Below, piece after piece: positions 33,969-42,960 of a stretch of DNA of 64,000 bases. The notes below the pieces were generated by a model. The model made no database searches. It saw only the letters and a list, made by a program, of their open reading frames with translations, and was not told where the DNA came from. Source of the DNA: Rhizocola hellebori (lineage in GTDB: Bacteria > Actinomycetota > Actinomycetes > Mycobacteriales > Micromonosporaceae); NCBI RefSeq assembly GCF_016862955.1, contig NZ_BONY01000039.1, positions 1 through 64,000 on the forward strand, written 5' to 3'. Position numbers and translations under genes: made by a program. Position 1 is the stretch's first letter; every line of letters begins with the position of its first letter.

Positions 33969-36440
33969 TTACGGCGTCGTAGCATCCCGGTGGGTGACCT
34001 GATAGGTCGCTTCGACTCCGGAAGCCTCAAGGACGACGGTCACCGGGCCTTCCGGCAGGGTGCACGTGATGGTGCGGTCGGCGTAGCCATAGAACGTGTA
34101 GCAGTAGCGCAGACCGTCCGCCGTGTACACCGACACGGCTGCCTCGCCGGTGCCGGTAAGCCGGTGCCAGGTAAAGGATTCCCGGGCAGCGTGCTGATCG
34201 GCGGGGATGCTGAAGCAGGTGGCGAAGCTGTCCGCGTTGGTGCTGACAGTCGCGCCTGCCTCATCTCGGGGCAGCACCGGGCAGGCCGGTGGGCCGTCGA
34301 CGCGGGCGAAGGAGAGCGCGAACGGGCTCGGAACATAACCGCTGCGCTGAGTCACCACCGCCGTGTAGGGGCCGGTGCCGGTCAGCTCACAGCTGGCCTG
34401 GCGAAGACTCCACGAGGAGTCGCAAACGTATTCGCCCGTGGAGTTGAGCACATACACATTGGGATACGCCGCTCCGGTCGCGTCCGCGGGCAGCAGCATG
34501 ACTACACGGCCACCCGCCGGGGTGGGCAGTTGCAGACAGACATATTGCCCTGGCGTGGTGAACCCACCACGGTGCGGCGCTTGGGCATAGCCCGTGTCAG
34601 ACACCGGGGTGCACCCGGACGGCTGGTAAGGCAGCAGCGTGGTGTAGTAGGAGAAATCGTTGTCGACGACCGACCCCGGGGCACGACCATTGAGCACCAT
34701 CGTGTACCGGCCGGCCGCCGGGATGTCACATACGCTGCTGTCGTTGCAGATACGGGTTCCCGTGCTGTCGTAGACAGGCGCGTATGTCTGGTTGTTCTCG
34801 GCGTCGAACGCCTTGGCGATGTAGCGCCCAGGGGTCGCGATGTCGAGGATGCGGCAGCGGATCGGGCCCAGCGCCCCGGCCGGTGCGGCGTTGTAGGCGC
34901 CGGGCCGGATCACGGGACAGCCAGCGGGCTGCGACAGCCGCCGGATTTGCAGTTTGTACATGGCGTCGGTAGTGCCGGAGTCCCACGAATTGAGGTACGA
35001 GATGATCCGGTAGCTGCCGGTCGCGGGCAGGACACAGCCGTCCTGCTCGCTGTATTCGGTGCAAAGCGATGTGCCTGTACTGTCGACCAGCCAAGCCACC
35101 ACGGTGTTGTAGACGATCGGCGCCCGGTAGAACACCACACGATCCCCGGCGTTGCCGTGGAACAGCTGGCAGTTCGTCTGGACGTCCGAGGTCTGGTGCA
35201 CCAGCGCCGCGTCGAGTGCCCACGACAGTCCGGTGTTGATGGCGCAGCCGCCGTTGCGGAACAGTGAGGCTGCCGCGATGTGGTAGTTGACGGGGTTCCA
35301 GTCCCTGTTTTGCAGGATCACGGTGTAGTCGCCCGCCGCCGGCAGATTACAAGACAGCAAGTTGTACCCGTAGCACACCGTCAGACCGGCGTCATCGTAG
35401 GCGGTCCAGCTGATTGACTGCCCGTTGTAGATGCGAATGCCCACCGTTCCGGCAGAAGGCATGCGGATCTTGTGACAGCTGATGCTCTCCTGACCGCCGA
35501 GGCTGCCGCTTCCGGTGTTGGAACCCGGATCACCGAAAGGCGTCAGTTTCAGCGCGGCGCACCCGGCGGCGTTCGAAATTCGCGCGATCCGGAAGTTGTA
35601 GGTGGCCGCGGTGCCGTAGTAGTTGGACAGGTTGAGGTGATAGGGCCCGGCCGTGGTGAGCGTGCATTCGTTCGCATAGCGCACCTGGCAGACCGGCTGG
35701 AATTGCCCGTCGAGAATCATCCCTTGCACGTCAGCGCCGCCGGCGCCGATGCCATTGGTCTTCCACAGGTGCACGACGGTGCCGACCGGCTGGTTGAACC
35801 GGTAGCAGTCGCCGGCGGAACCCGCCGCCAGCGAGCCGTCAATACCGGTGCTGGCGAAGGAGAAGAAGGTCCCGGGCAGTGTGGTGCAGGTGGACGGAGT
35901 GCGCATCGACTGCACCGACAGCGAATAGTCGCCGGTGCCTTCGCCCCACTCCAGCTTGACGGTGATCGTGTAGGTTTTCGCCCCGGCCAGCTGGCAGGTG
36001 CTCGCGCTGGTGAACAGATAGCAGATCGGGTCGCCGTTGGGCGCCTTCAGCTGAGCGCTCACATAGTCGCCACTGCCGCCCTTGAACATGGTGTACAGCA
36101 GGTCGTTGGCGCGGGTGGTGGTGACGGTGAAGTTGTCCTCCCGATCGCCGGTGATCGAGGAACAGACGGCGATATCGCCGAAGGCCAGGGCTCCACCACA
36201 TTGCTCGGCCGCCGTGGAGACAGCCGTGGCCGCAGCCACCGCCGTGGTCGCGGTCGTCGCTGCTGGCGTGGTGGTTTCCCTCGTTGATGATGCCCCGCCG
36301 TTGGTGATGGCCGCTGTGCTTTGGGCGACCGCCGGCGGCGGTGCTTGGCTGGCGGCGGCGGGTGTTGCGGTGATTGTCGCAGCGGCGCAAACAAATGCGC
36401 CGAGCAGTGACAGCACGCGCGATGGCGCAGAGAAATGCAC
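33969..36440 (-). CDS. Secreted protein of seven four-cysteine beta repeats
   Basis: GTG at 36440 (823 residues) gives a compact signal peptide (VLSLLGAFVCAAATITATPAA); an upstream ATG at 36509 would add 23 residues with no better signal. A Thr/Ala-rich linker to ~residue 75 precedes seven repeats of ~105 residues covering the rest. Each repeat has four cysteines in the order: Cys near the start, a Cys about 25-30 later (as in GDCYRF, ESISCHKI, QTNCQLF), then a close pair about 12 apart (PVCQVRYANEC, TVCYGYNLLSC, RICNDSSVC). The beta-rich repeats with GPY/GDY-T-VL strands resemble PPC/jelly-roll domains. No enzyme motif is seen; an adhesive or surface role is plausible. Confidence 0.85.
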   Translation of the reverse strand: MHFSAPSRVLSLLGAFVCAAATITATPAAASQAPPPAVAQSTAAITNGGASSTRETTTPAATTATTAVAAATAVSTAAEQCGGALAFGDIAVCSSITGDREDNFTVTTTRANDLLYTMFKGGSGDYVSAQLKAPNGDPICYLFTSASTCQLAGAKTYTITVKLEWGEGTGDYSLSVQSMRTPSTCTTLPGTFFSFASTGIDGSLAAGSAGDCYRFNQPVGTVVHLWKTNGIGAGGADVQGMILDGQFQPVCQVRYANECTLTTAGPYHLNLSNYYGTAATYNFRIARISNAAGCAALKLTPFGDPGSNTGSGSLGGQESISCHKIRMPSAGTVGIRIYNGQSISWTAYDDAGLTVCYGYNLLSCNLPAAGDYTVILQNRDWNPVNYHIAAASLFRNGGCAINTGLSWALDAALVHQTSDVQTNCQLFHGNAGDRVVFYRAPIVYNTVVAWLVDSTGTSLCTEYSEQDGCVLPATGSYRIISYLNSWDSGTTDAMYKLQIRRLSQPAGCPVIRPGAYNAAPAGALGPIRCRILDIATPGRYIAKAFDAENNQTYAPVYDSTGTRICNDSSVCDIPAAGRYTMVLNGRAPGSVVDNDFSYYTTLLPYQPSGCTPVSDTGYAQAPHRGGFTTPGQYVCLQLPTPAGGRVVMLLPADATGAAYPNVYVLNSTGEYVCDSSWSLRQASCELTGTGPYTAVVTQRSGYVPSPFALSFARVDGPPACPVLPRDEAGATVSTNADSFATCFSIPADQHAARESFTWHRLTGTGEAAVSVYTADGLRYCYTFYGYADRTITCTLPEGPVTVVLEASGVEATYQVTHRDATTP

Positions 36441-36590
36441 CCTTAAATCAACTCCCCGTGTCAGGCTCTGACGGAATGCAGAGCGATTAGATAGTTGAAT
36501 GGATATCACTGACTGTCAACTCATTAGCGAAACAAATGTGAATCTTTCGAGCAGATTCCGGTTCCGCCTCTACTTTGGATGGTTGGCGAA

Positions 36591-36772
36591 TCAGAGCAGG
36601 CCGCGCCGGGCCGCCTGCAGCCCGGCCTGGAAGCGGGGTCTGCGCGCCGAGCTGGCGCATGAGCGTGCTGATCCGGCGCTGGACGGTACGCAGCCGAGCC
36701 CGAGGTGGCGGGCGATCGCCTGATCGGTGATCCCGGCGGCGAGCAAGGTCAGCAGGGCGCGGATTCCTCATC
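36591..36772 (-). pseudogene. LuxR-family regulator remnant (C-terminal HTH)
   Basis: Reading all three minus frames recovers a LuxR-type DNA-binding end: RALLTLLAAGITDQAIARHL, then RTVQRRISTLMRQLGAQT, then RFQAGLQAARRGLL and a stop at 36591. Two frameshifts are needed (near 36695 and 36636), and nothing of the N-terminal domain is found upstream. It is a decayed gene fragment. Confidence 0.75.
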
Positions 36773-36880
36773 CAGCAGCCGTCATTCCAGCCCACCCTGC
36801 CTTCGGCGCAGGCCGGCACCTTCAAGGTGACCGACCTGCTGCGTTTCGCCGGCGTCGATCCGGCCAGCCGCGGCCAGTAG
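36764..36880 (+). pseudogene. Gene fragment (C-terminal end of an unknown protein)
   Basis: A plus-strand open frame reads QQPSFQPTLPSAQAGTFK, then VTDLLRFAGVDPASRGQ and TAG at 36878-36880. It has no start upstream and is truncated against the LuxR remnant. A hairpin 6 nt after the stop fits its former terminator. The parent family is not recognised. Confidence 0.5.
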
Positions 36881-36886
36881 GGGCTG

Positions 36887-36932
36887 CTCCGGCTGCCGTG
36901 TGAGCGTGCTCCGAACCGCATGGCAGCCGGAG
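36887..36932 (+). terminator. Hairpin after gene fragment
   Basis: An 11-bp perfect inverted repeat (CTCCGGCTGCC at 36887-36897, GGCAGCCGGAG at 36922-36932) has a 24-nt loop. A second small stem (CCCGG/CCGGG near 36938-36954) follows. Confidence 0.5.
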
Positions 36933-36999
36933 ATCCACCCGGCGAAGAACCGGGCGGGCGGCTCCCACCGACGGCCCGCGACGACGTATTCTGCCGGGC

Positions 37000-37944
37000 A
37001 TGGCGAATTCGGATCGGGACGACGCACTGACCTCGGTAAACATCACGCGTGAGGCTTGCCCGGGATGCGCGGGCACGGGGCCGTTCGCGCTCTACGCCGA
37101 AGCCAAGATCGATCCCAACCGGATGACCGATCTCGCTTTCGCGTCGCGCAAGGCGCCGGAGAACATGCACCTGCGGCTGGTCACCTGTGCGAGTTGCGAT
37201 CTGCTCTTCGCCAACCCGATCCCGAAGCAGCAAGCCGTCGAGCAGGCCTACCTTGAGGCGTCCTTCGACAGCGCCGAGGAGGCCGGCCACGCGAGCCGTA
37301 CCTATGGCCGCCTGATCGACACCATCAGGAAGGATCTTCCTGGCTCCGATGGCGTGCTGGACATCGGCACCGGCGAGGGCTCGTTCCTCGAGGAGCTCGG
37401 CTCGCGAGGCTTCACCGGACTGGTCGGCGTCGAGCCGTCGGCCGCCCCGGTCGCCGCGGCCAAGCCGCAGACGCGGCCGCTGATCCGGCACGAGACCTTT
37501 GATCCGAGCGTTTTCACGCCGTCGAGCTTCACGCTGATCACCTGCTTCCAGACGCTGGAGCACGTCTTCGAGCCGGGCGAGCTGGTTCGCGCCGCCTTCG
37601 CGCTGTTGAAGCCGGGTGGCGCCTTCGTCGCCGTCTGCCACGACCGGCGCGCTCTGTCCGCGCGCATTCTGGGCAAGAAGTCCCCGATCTTCGACATCGA
37701 GCACCTTCAGCTGTTCTCACCGCGCAGCGGCCAGGCCCTGCTGACCCACGCCGGCTACGAGCGGGTCAAGGCCAAGATGATCTATAACCGGTACCCGGTG
37801 CACTACTGGTCGAAACTGCTGCCGATCCCCGGTGGCCGCAAGGACGCTTTCGTCGCGCGCCTGCGCCGCTCCGCGGCGGGCCGGGCCGCGGTCAGCCTTC
37901 CCGCCGGCAACCAGATCATTCTCGGCTTCAAGCCCAGCCGGTGA
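37000..37944 (+). CDS. Class I SAM-dependent methyltransferase with zinc-ribbon-like N-terminus
   Basis: This 314-residue protein has an N-terminal CPGC...CASC pair (residues ~22-67) suggesting a zinc ribbon, as in the sugar C-methyltransferase/UbiG-like group. The SAM fold follows: GVLDIGTGEGSFLEEL (motif I), VGVEPSAAPV, then LITCFQTLEHVFEPGE (motif with LEH) and LLKPGGAFVAVCHD (motif III). The layout is that of methyltransferases acting on nucleotide-sugar or lipid-linked intermediates, but the substrate is unknown. It lies 46 nt upstream of the GTPase pair on the same strand and may share its transcript. Confidence 0.87.
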   Translation: MANSDRDDALTSVNITREACPGCAGTGPFALYAEAKIDPNRMTDLAFASRKAPENMHLRLVTCASCDLLFANPIPKQQAVEQAYLEASFDSAEEAGHASRTYGRLIDTIRKDLPGSDGVLDIGTGEGSFLEELGSRGFTGLVGVEPSAAPVAAAKPQTRPLIRHETFDPSVFTPSSFTLITCFQTLEHVFEPGELVRAAFALLKPGGAFVAVCHDRRALSARILGKKSPIFDIEHLQLFSPRSGQALLTHAGYERVKAKMIYNRYPVHYWSKLLPIPGGRKDAFVARLRRSAAGRAAVSLPAGNQIILGFKPSR

Positions 37945-37990
37945 CGGCCGGTTTGGTAGCGCAGGGCCGCCGCCGGGTAATGCTGAACGT

Positions 37991-39628
37991 ATGACGATGC
38001 AGGGCGGGCTCACGCGGCTGCGGGAAGAGCTGGCCTCCGCCAGGTATCCCCTGTCGCTGCCGGGAGCGGCCGAGGCCAGAAGCCTCACCAAGTCCATGTC
38101 CGGACAACTGGGCGACTACCTCATTCCGCGGCTGGCCCGGCTCGACGCTCCCCTGCTCGCCGTGGCGGGCGGCTCCACCGGCGCGGGAAAGTCGACGCTT
38201 GTCAATAGTTTGGTCGGCGACACGGTCAGCGTGGCCAGCGCCCGCCGGCCGACCACGCGGGCACCGGTTCTGGTGTGCCACCCGAGCGACGAAGCCTGGT
38301 TCCGTGAGGGCAAACTGCTGCCGGACCTGAGCCTGCGCATCATCGCCAGCCAGGCCATCGCCCAAGGGCTGGCCCTGCTCGACGCGCCCGACATCGACTC
38401 GGTGGAGGAAGCCAACCGCGTCCTGGCCGAGCAGCTGATGGCCGCCGCCGACCTGTGGCTGTTCGTCACCACGGCGGTGCGCTATGCCGACGCGGTGCCG
38501 TGGGAGGTGCTCGCCGACGCCCGCACCCGGGGAACGTCCTTGGCGATGGTGCTCAACCGGGTACCGCCCGGGGCCGATGGCGAAGTGCTGCCGCACCTGC
38601 AGGAGATGCTTGCCGAACACGGGCTGGGCACCACCAAGCTTTTCGTGGTCGGCGAGCAGGCGCTGGCGCCCGGCGGCCTGCTGCCCGCCGCCGCGATCGC
38701 CCCGCTGCGGACCTGGCTGGAGACGCTGGCACAGGATGCCGTCGCCCGTGCGGCGGTGGTACGCCAGACCGTGCAGGGCGCCATCGCGGCGCTAGGCCCG
38801 TCGACGCTGAAGCTGGCCGCCGAGGCGGACGCGCAGGCCGAAGCCATCAACGCGCTCGCCGAGTCGGTGGACATCGCCTATCGCGAAGCCGGATCCGAAG
38901 TGGCCCATGGCGTGGAAGACGGCACTCTGTTCCGCGGCGAAGTGCTTGCGCGATGGCAAGAGCTGGTCGGCACCGGCGAATTCATGCGCGGCGTGCAGGC
39001 TGCCGTCGGGCGCTGGCGCGACCGGGTGGTCAGCGCGATCACCGGCAAGCCCCGCCCCACCGAGCAACTGCAGAACGCGCTGGAGACCGGGCTGGTCACC
39101 TTCGTACACAGCGCGGCCACCGACGCCGCCGAGCGGGCCACCAAGGCGTGGCGGGCACATCCGGCCGGGGCCGGTCTGCTGCGCCCCGAGCTGGCGGAGG
39201 CATCTTCCGACATCGATGAGCGAGCCGATCGGGTGGTGCGCGACTGGCAGCGCGGCGTGGTGGAGCTGGTGCGCGAGGAGTCGGGCAAGAAGCTCTACTA
39301 CGCCAAGGCCGGCGCCTACGCGGCCAACGCACTCGCGGTCACCTTGATGATCGTCGTGTTCGCGGCGACCGCTTTCATCCCCACCGGCGCCGAGATCGCG
39401 GTGGGGGCGGGCACGGCGGTGGCCGCCCAGAAGGTGCTGGAGGCGATCTTCGGCGATGAAGCCGTACGCCGCCTGGCGACCCAAGCCCGCCGAGATCTGC
39501 TCACCCGAGTCGATGCCCTGCTGGCCGAGGAAGCCGCCCGTTTCCGCAAGGTCCTCGACTCGTCCGGTGTGGACTCCGGCGCTGGGGACAGGTTGCGTGC
39601 CGCGGCGGCGAAGGTGGCTGCGGCATGA
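37991..39628 (+). CDS. Dynamin-like GTPase (first of a pair)
   Basis: The 545-residue protein has a GTPase domain with P-loop GSTGAGKS at 61-68, switch region RRPTTRAPVL, and G3-like LLDAPDIDS; the G4 motif NRVP is non-canonical. A long helical stalk follows, and near residue 440 there is a hydrophobic pair of segments (YAANALAVTLMIVVFAATAF and a Gly/Ala-rich segment) that would insert in membrane. Organisation and tandem arrangement match actinobacterial dynamin-like pairs (Streptomyces DynA/DynB, mycobacterial IniA/IniC) involved in membrane remodelling at septa or under cell-wall stress. Its stop overlaps the next start by ATGA. ATG at 37991 starts the conserved part. Confidence 0.87.
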   Translation: MTMQGGLTRLREELASARYPLSLPGAAEARSLTKSMSGQLGDYLIPRLARLDAPLLAVAGGSTGAGKSTLVNSLVGDTVSVASARRPTTRAPVLVCHPSDEAWFREGKLLPDLSLRIIASQAIAQGLALLDAPDIDSVEEANRVLAEQLMAAADLWLFVTTAVRYADAVPWEVLADARTRGTSLAMVLNRVPPGADGEVLPHLQEMLAEHGLGTTKLFVVGEQALAPGGLLPAAAIAPLRTWLETLAQDAVARAAVVRQTVQGAIAALGPSTLKLAAEADAQAEAINALAESVDIAYREAGSEVAHGVEDGTLFRGEVLARWQELVGTGEFMRGVQAAVGRWRDRVVSAITGKPRPTEQLQNALETGLVTFVHSAATDAAERATKAWRAHPAGAGLLRPELAEASSDIDERADRVVRDWQRGVVELVREESGKKLYYAKAGAYAANALAVTLMIVVFAATAFIPTGAEIAVGAGTAVAAQKVLEAIFGDEAVRRLATQARRDLLTRVDALLAEEAARFRKVLDSSGVDSGAGDRLRAAAAKVAAA

Positions 39629-41169
39629 CCGATCTGGCGGACCGGCTGGCCGCACTGGGCCAGTTCGTCGAGGCGGCCGGTCCCTACCTCGGTGAGCGGG
39701 AGCTGGCGCCGGCCCGTGAGCTTGTCGCCCGCGCCGGGCAGCGGCTGGCCCTGTCGCGCGGGCATACCGTGGTCGCGTTGGCGGGCTCAACCGGTACCGG
39801 AAAATCAAGTATTTTCAACAAAATCGCCGGGGTCGACCTCTCCCAGACCGGCGTGCGGCGGCCGACCACCGGCCAGGCGCACGCGTGTGTCTGGGGCTCC
39901 GGCGACGCCGGCCCGTTGCTGGACTGGCTCAAGGTCAGCCGGCGTCATCAACGCGACGGCGAGGAGCTCGACGGGCTGATCCTGCTCGATCTGCCCGACT
40001 TCGATTCGGTGAACGCCGAGCACCGGATGGAGGCCGACCGGCTGCTCGCCGTGGTGGACCTCATGGTGTGGGTGCTGAACCCGCAGAAGTACGCCGACCG
40101 GGTGGTGCATCGCGGATACATCGAGCAGTTTCAGCGCTACGGCGACATCACGGTGGTCGTGCTCAACCAGGCGGACCTGCTCTCCGAGACCGACCTGCAG
40201 GACTGCCTGACCGATCTGCGCCGCCTGCTCGTCGCCGACGGGCTGGGTAAGGTTCCGCTCATCGCGGCATCGACACTGGCCGAGCCCGGCTTGACCGGCC
40301 TGACCCGGGCGCTGGCCGAGGTGGTGGCGGCCCGCCGGGCGGCGATGCGCAGGCTGGCCGCCGACGTCGACTCGGTGGTGGCCGGATTCGCCTTTCCTAA
40401 AGCCAAAAGCAATTCTCTTCTGGGTACCGTTGACAGCCTCACCGAAGCGCTGGGCCGCGCCGCGGGAGTCCCCACCGTGGCTCGGGCGACCGAGCAGGCC
40501 TACGTGCACCGGGCGCGCAAGGTGACCGGCTGGCCGCCCCTGAAGTGGCTGCGCAAGATGCGGCCGGATCCGTTGGCGCGCTTGCATCTGGAGGCCGCGG
40601 GCGCGACCTCGATCGCCCCGGCGGCCCCGGCCGCGCGAGCCGCGGCCTCGCTTGCGGTGCGCGCGACCGCCGCGAGCGCCTCGCTGCCCGGGTCTTGGCA
40701 GGAGGCGGTGCTGGAGGCCGCACGCTCCAAAATGGACGATCTGCCCGACGCGCTGGACCGAGCCGTCTCCCAGACCGAGCTCGGGCTGGGCCACACCCGG
40801 CTGTGGTGGCGGGCAGTCGGCGTGCTGCAATGGCTTTTCGTGGCCGTGGCCGCCGCCGGGGTGCTGTGGCTGCTCGTGCGCTACGCGCTTTTCGCGCTGG
40901 CCCTGCCCGAGCCACCGATGCCCGACGTGGGCCGCGTGCCGCTGCCGACCGCGCTGCTCGCCGGTGGACTGCTCGCCGGTCTGGTGCTGTCGTTGCTCGT
41001 GCGGCCGGTGGTGCGCCTGGCCGCCCGGCGGCAGCGGCGCAGGGTGGAAAAACGGCTACGCGCCAACGTTTCCCAGGTCGCTCGCGACTACGTCATCGCC
41101 CCTGCCTCAGGGGTCGTCGACGCCTACACGACCGCCGCCAAGGCCCTGGCCGTCGCCGCGAAGCGGTGA
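39625..41169 (+). CDS. Dynamin-like GTPase (second of a pair)
   Basis: The 514-residue partner GTPase has P-loop GSTGTGKS at 54-61, G2 RRPTTGQAHA, G3 LLDLPDFDSV and G4 NQAD, so all nucleotide motifs are canonical, unlike its partner. A helical middle is followed by two hydrophobic helices (about 395-420 and 440-462) and a basic tail (ARRQRRRVEKRLR) likely to contact phospholipid heads. It is translationally coupled to the upstream GTPase (4-nt overlap), implying a heteromeric complex at the membrane. The stop lies 2 nt from the stop of the convergent CoA-binding gene. Confidence 0.88.
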   Translation: MTDLADRLAALGQFVEAAGPYLGERELAPARELVARAGQRLALSRGHTVVALAGSTGTGKSSIFNKIAGVDLSQTGVRRPTTGQAHACVWGSGDAGPLLDWLKVSRRHQRDGEELDGLILLDLPDFDSVNAEHRMEADRLLAVVDLMVWVLNPQKYADRVVHRGYIEQFQRYGDITVVVLNQADLLSETDLQDCLTDLRRLLVADGLGKVPLIAASTLAEPGLTGLTRALAEVVAARRAAMRRLAADVDSVVAGFAFPKAKSNSLLGTVDSLTEALGRAAGVPTVARATEQAYVHRARKVTGWPPLKWLRKMRPDPLARLHLEAAGATSIAPAAPAARAAASLAVRATAASASLPGSWQEAVLEAARSKMDDLPDALDRAVSQTELGLGHTRLWWRAVGVLQWLFVAVAAAGVLWLLVRYALFALALPEPPMPDVGRVPLPTALLAGGLLAGLVLSLLVRPVVRLAARRQRRRVEKRLRANVSQVARDYVIAPASGVVDAYTTAAKALAVAAKR

Positions 41170-41170
41170 G

Positions 41171-41653
41171 CTATTGCAACCCGGAGCGCACTGAGGTGAT
41201 GCGCTGGGTGTTGAAGCCGAGCCAGTGCATCCTGCCTACATACCTCGCATGTTCGACTTTGAGGCAGCGGTCCATGATGACCCCCACGCCGCCGTCCTCC
41301 GCGATCTGGGCGCCCTCGGCGTTGATGACGCCGAACTGGCACCACAGCGCCTTGGCGTGGATGGCGACCGCGTCGCGGGCGATGCCCGGCAACGCCTCCG
41401 GCGCGCGGAAGACGTTCACCACATCCACCGGGACGGGAATGTCCAGCAGGCTCGGATAGCTGGTCTCGCCCAGGATCGACGACTCGCGCGGGTTCACCGG
41501 GATCACCCGATATTGATGCCGCTTAAGGTAATAGCCGACGAAGTAACTGGCGCGAAGCTCGTTATTGGACAGACCCACGATGGCGATGGTCTTCGCCGTG
41601 TGCAGGATCCGCTGGATCGCCGTCACATCCTGGTACCGCGCGAGATCGATCAT
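41171..41653 (-). CDS. CoA-binding (YccU-like) protein
   Basis: This 160-residue Rossmann-fold protein of the CoA_binding family has AIVGLSNNELRASYFVGYYL (nucleotide loop), YRVIPVNPRESSILG, PVPVDVVNVFRAPEALPGI and a C-terminal region with VIMDRCLKVEHAR. Family members bind CoA or related nucleotides, and their role is not established. Its ATG at 41653 overlaps the stop of metY (ATGA), placing it third in a metX-metY operon, so a link to methionine or thiol metabolism is likely. Confidence 0.88.
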   Translation of the reverse strand: MIDLARYQDVTAIQRILHTAKTIAIVGLSNNELRASYFVGYYLKRHQYRVIPVNPRESSILGETSYPSLLDIPVPVDVVNVFRAPEALPGIARDAVAIHAKALWCQFGVINAEGAQIAEDGGVGVIMDRCLKVEHARYVGRMHWLGFNTQRITSVRSGLQ

Positions 41654-42960
41654 GCTGGCGCTACCTCGTTTCCTGATTTGGCGGCGTGTGCGAAACCCTG
41701 TTCCAGGTCCCAGATCAGGTCGTCGACGGATTCGGTGCCCACCGACAGTCGCACCGTGCCCGGGGCGACCCCGGCTGCCTGCAGCTCGGCGTCGCTCAGC
41801 TGCCGGTGCGTCGTGCTGGCCGGATGGATGATCAAGCTCTTCGCGTCGCCGACGTTGGCCAGGTGGGACCAGAGCGTCACCCCGCGAATGAGGTCCTGCC
41901 CGCCTTCGCGCCCACCGGCGCAGTCGAACGAGAACACCGCGCCCGCCCCGCGCGGCAGGTACTTTTCCACGTGCGCCCGATACTTGCTTGTGGGCAGGCC
42001 GGGATAGGTCACATTGGACGCCATCGGATGCGACTCGAGGAACTCCGCCACGGCCACCGCGTTTTCCACGTGGCGTTGCATGCGCAGGGACAGGGTCTCA
42101 AGCCCTTGCAGGAAAAGGAAAGCGTTGAACGGCGCGAGCGCCCCGCCGAGGTCGCGCAGCGTCTCGGCGCGCAGCTTCATGCAATAGCCGTAGGTGCCGA
42201 ACGTCTCGTGGAACTGCAGGCCGTGGTAGGCGGGCGACGGGTCGGCGATGACCGGGAACCGGCCGTTGGACCAGTTGAAGGTGCCGGCCTCGACGACCAC
42301 ACCGCCGATGCTGGTGCCGTGGCCGCCGATGAACTTGGTCGCCGAGTGGATCACGATGTCGGCGCCCCATTCGATGGGCCGGCACAGGTACGGCGTCGCG
42401 AACGTGTTGTCGACGATCAATGGCAGGTCGTGCTCGTGCGCGATGGCGGCCAGGGTTTCGATGTCGAGCACGTTGCCGGAGGGGTTGCCGATCGTCTCGC
42501 CGAAGAAGGCTTTCGTGTTCGGGCGCACCGCCTGCCGCCACGCGTCGGGATCGTCGGGGTCGACCCAGGTCAGCTCGACGTTCATCTTGCGCAGCAGGTG
42601 CTTGAACTGGTTCACCGTGCCGCCGTAGAGCGCCGAGGACGACACCACGTGGTCGCCCGGCTGCAAGAGGGTGAACAGGGCGGCCGCCTGCGCGGCGATG
42701 CCGCTGGCGAACGCGACCGCGCCAGCGCCACCTTCGAGGTTGGCCATCCGCTCCTCGAACACCGCGACGGTCGGGTTCATGATGCGCGAGTAGGTGTTGC
42801 CGTATTCCTGGAGGTTGAAATAGGCCGCCGCCGATTCCGGGTCCTCGAACACGTAGCTGGTGGTCTGGAAGATCGGCACCGCGCGGGCCCCGGTGTTCGG
42901 GTCGGGCCGCTGCCCGGCGTGAAGCTGGCGGGTCTCGAACCCGAATTCGCGCTCATTCAC
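41650..42960 (-). CDS. metY: O-acetylhomoserine sulfhydrylase
   Basis: This enzyme converts O-acetyl-L-homoserine plus sulfide to homocysteine and acetate (direct sulfhydrylation) in methionine synthesis. The 436-residue Cys/Met-metabolism PLP enzyme shows GNTYSRIMNPT, AFASGIAAQAAALFTLL, PLIVDNTFATPYLCRP and the PLP-lysine motif HSATKFIGGHGT (Lys about 209), with a late SVGTES. The GTG start at 42960 lies within the TAGTG that also ends metX, so translation is coupled. NEREFGFETRQLHAGQ is the expected family start. Sulfide would come from the assimilatory genes of this island. Confidence 0.95.
   Translation of the reverse strand: MNEREFGFETRQLHAGQRPDPNTGARAVPIFQTTSYVFEDPESAAAYFNLQEYGNTYSRIMNPTVAVFEERMANLEGGAGAVAFASGIAAQAAALFTLLQPGDHVVSSSALYGGTVNQFKHLLRKMNVELTWVDPDDPDAWRQAVRPNTKAFFGETIGNPSGNVLDIETLAAIAHEHDLPLIVDNTFATPYLCRPIEWGADIVIHSATKFIGGHGTSIGGVVVEAGTFNWSNGRFPVIADPSPAYHGLQFHETFGTYGYCMKLRAETLRDLGGALAPFNAFLFLQGLETLSLRMQRHVENAVAVAEFLESHPMASNVTYPGLPTSKYRAHVEKYLPRGAGAVFSFDCAGGREGGQDLIRGVTLWSHLANVGDAKSLIIHPASTTHRQLSDAELQAAGVAPGTVRLSVGTESVDDLIWDLEQGFAHAAKSGNEVAPA

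Noticed and set aside
36487-37704. 405-codon minus-strand frame overlapping the methyltransferase
   Set aside because: Mostly antisense to the methyltransferase; only its last ~50 codons coincide with the real but frameshifted LuxR remnant, which is reported separately.
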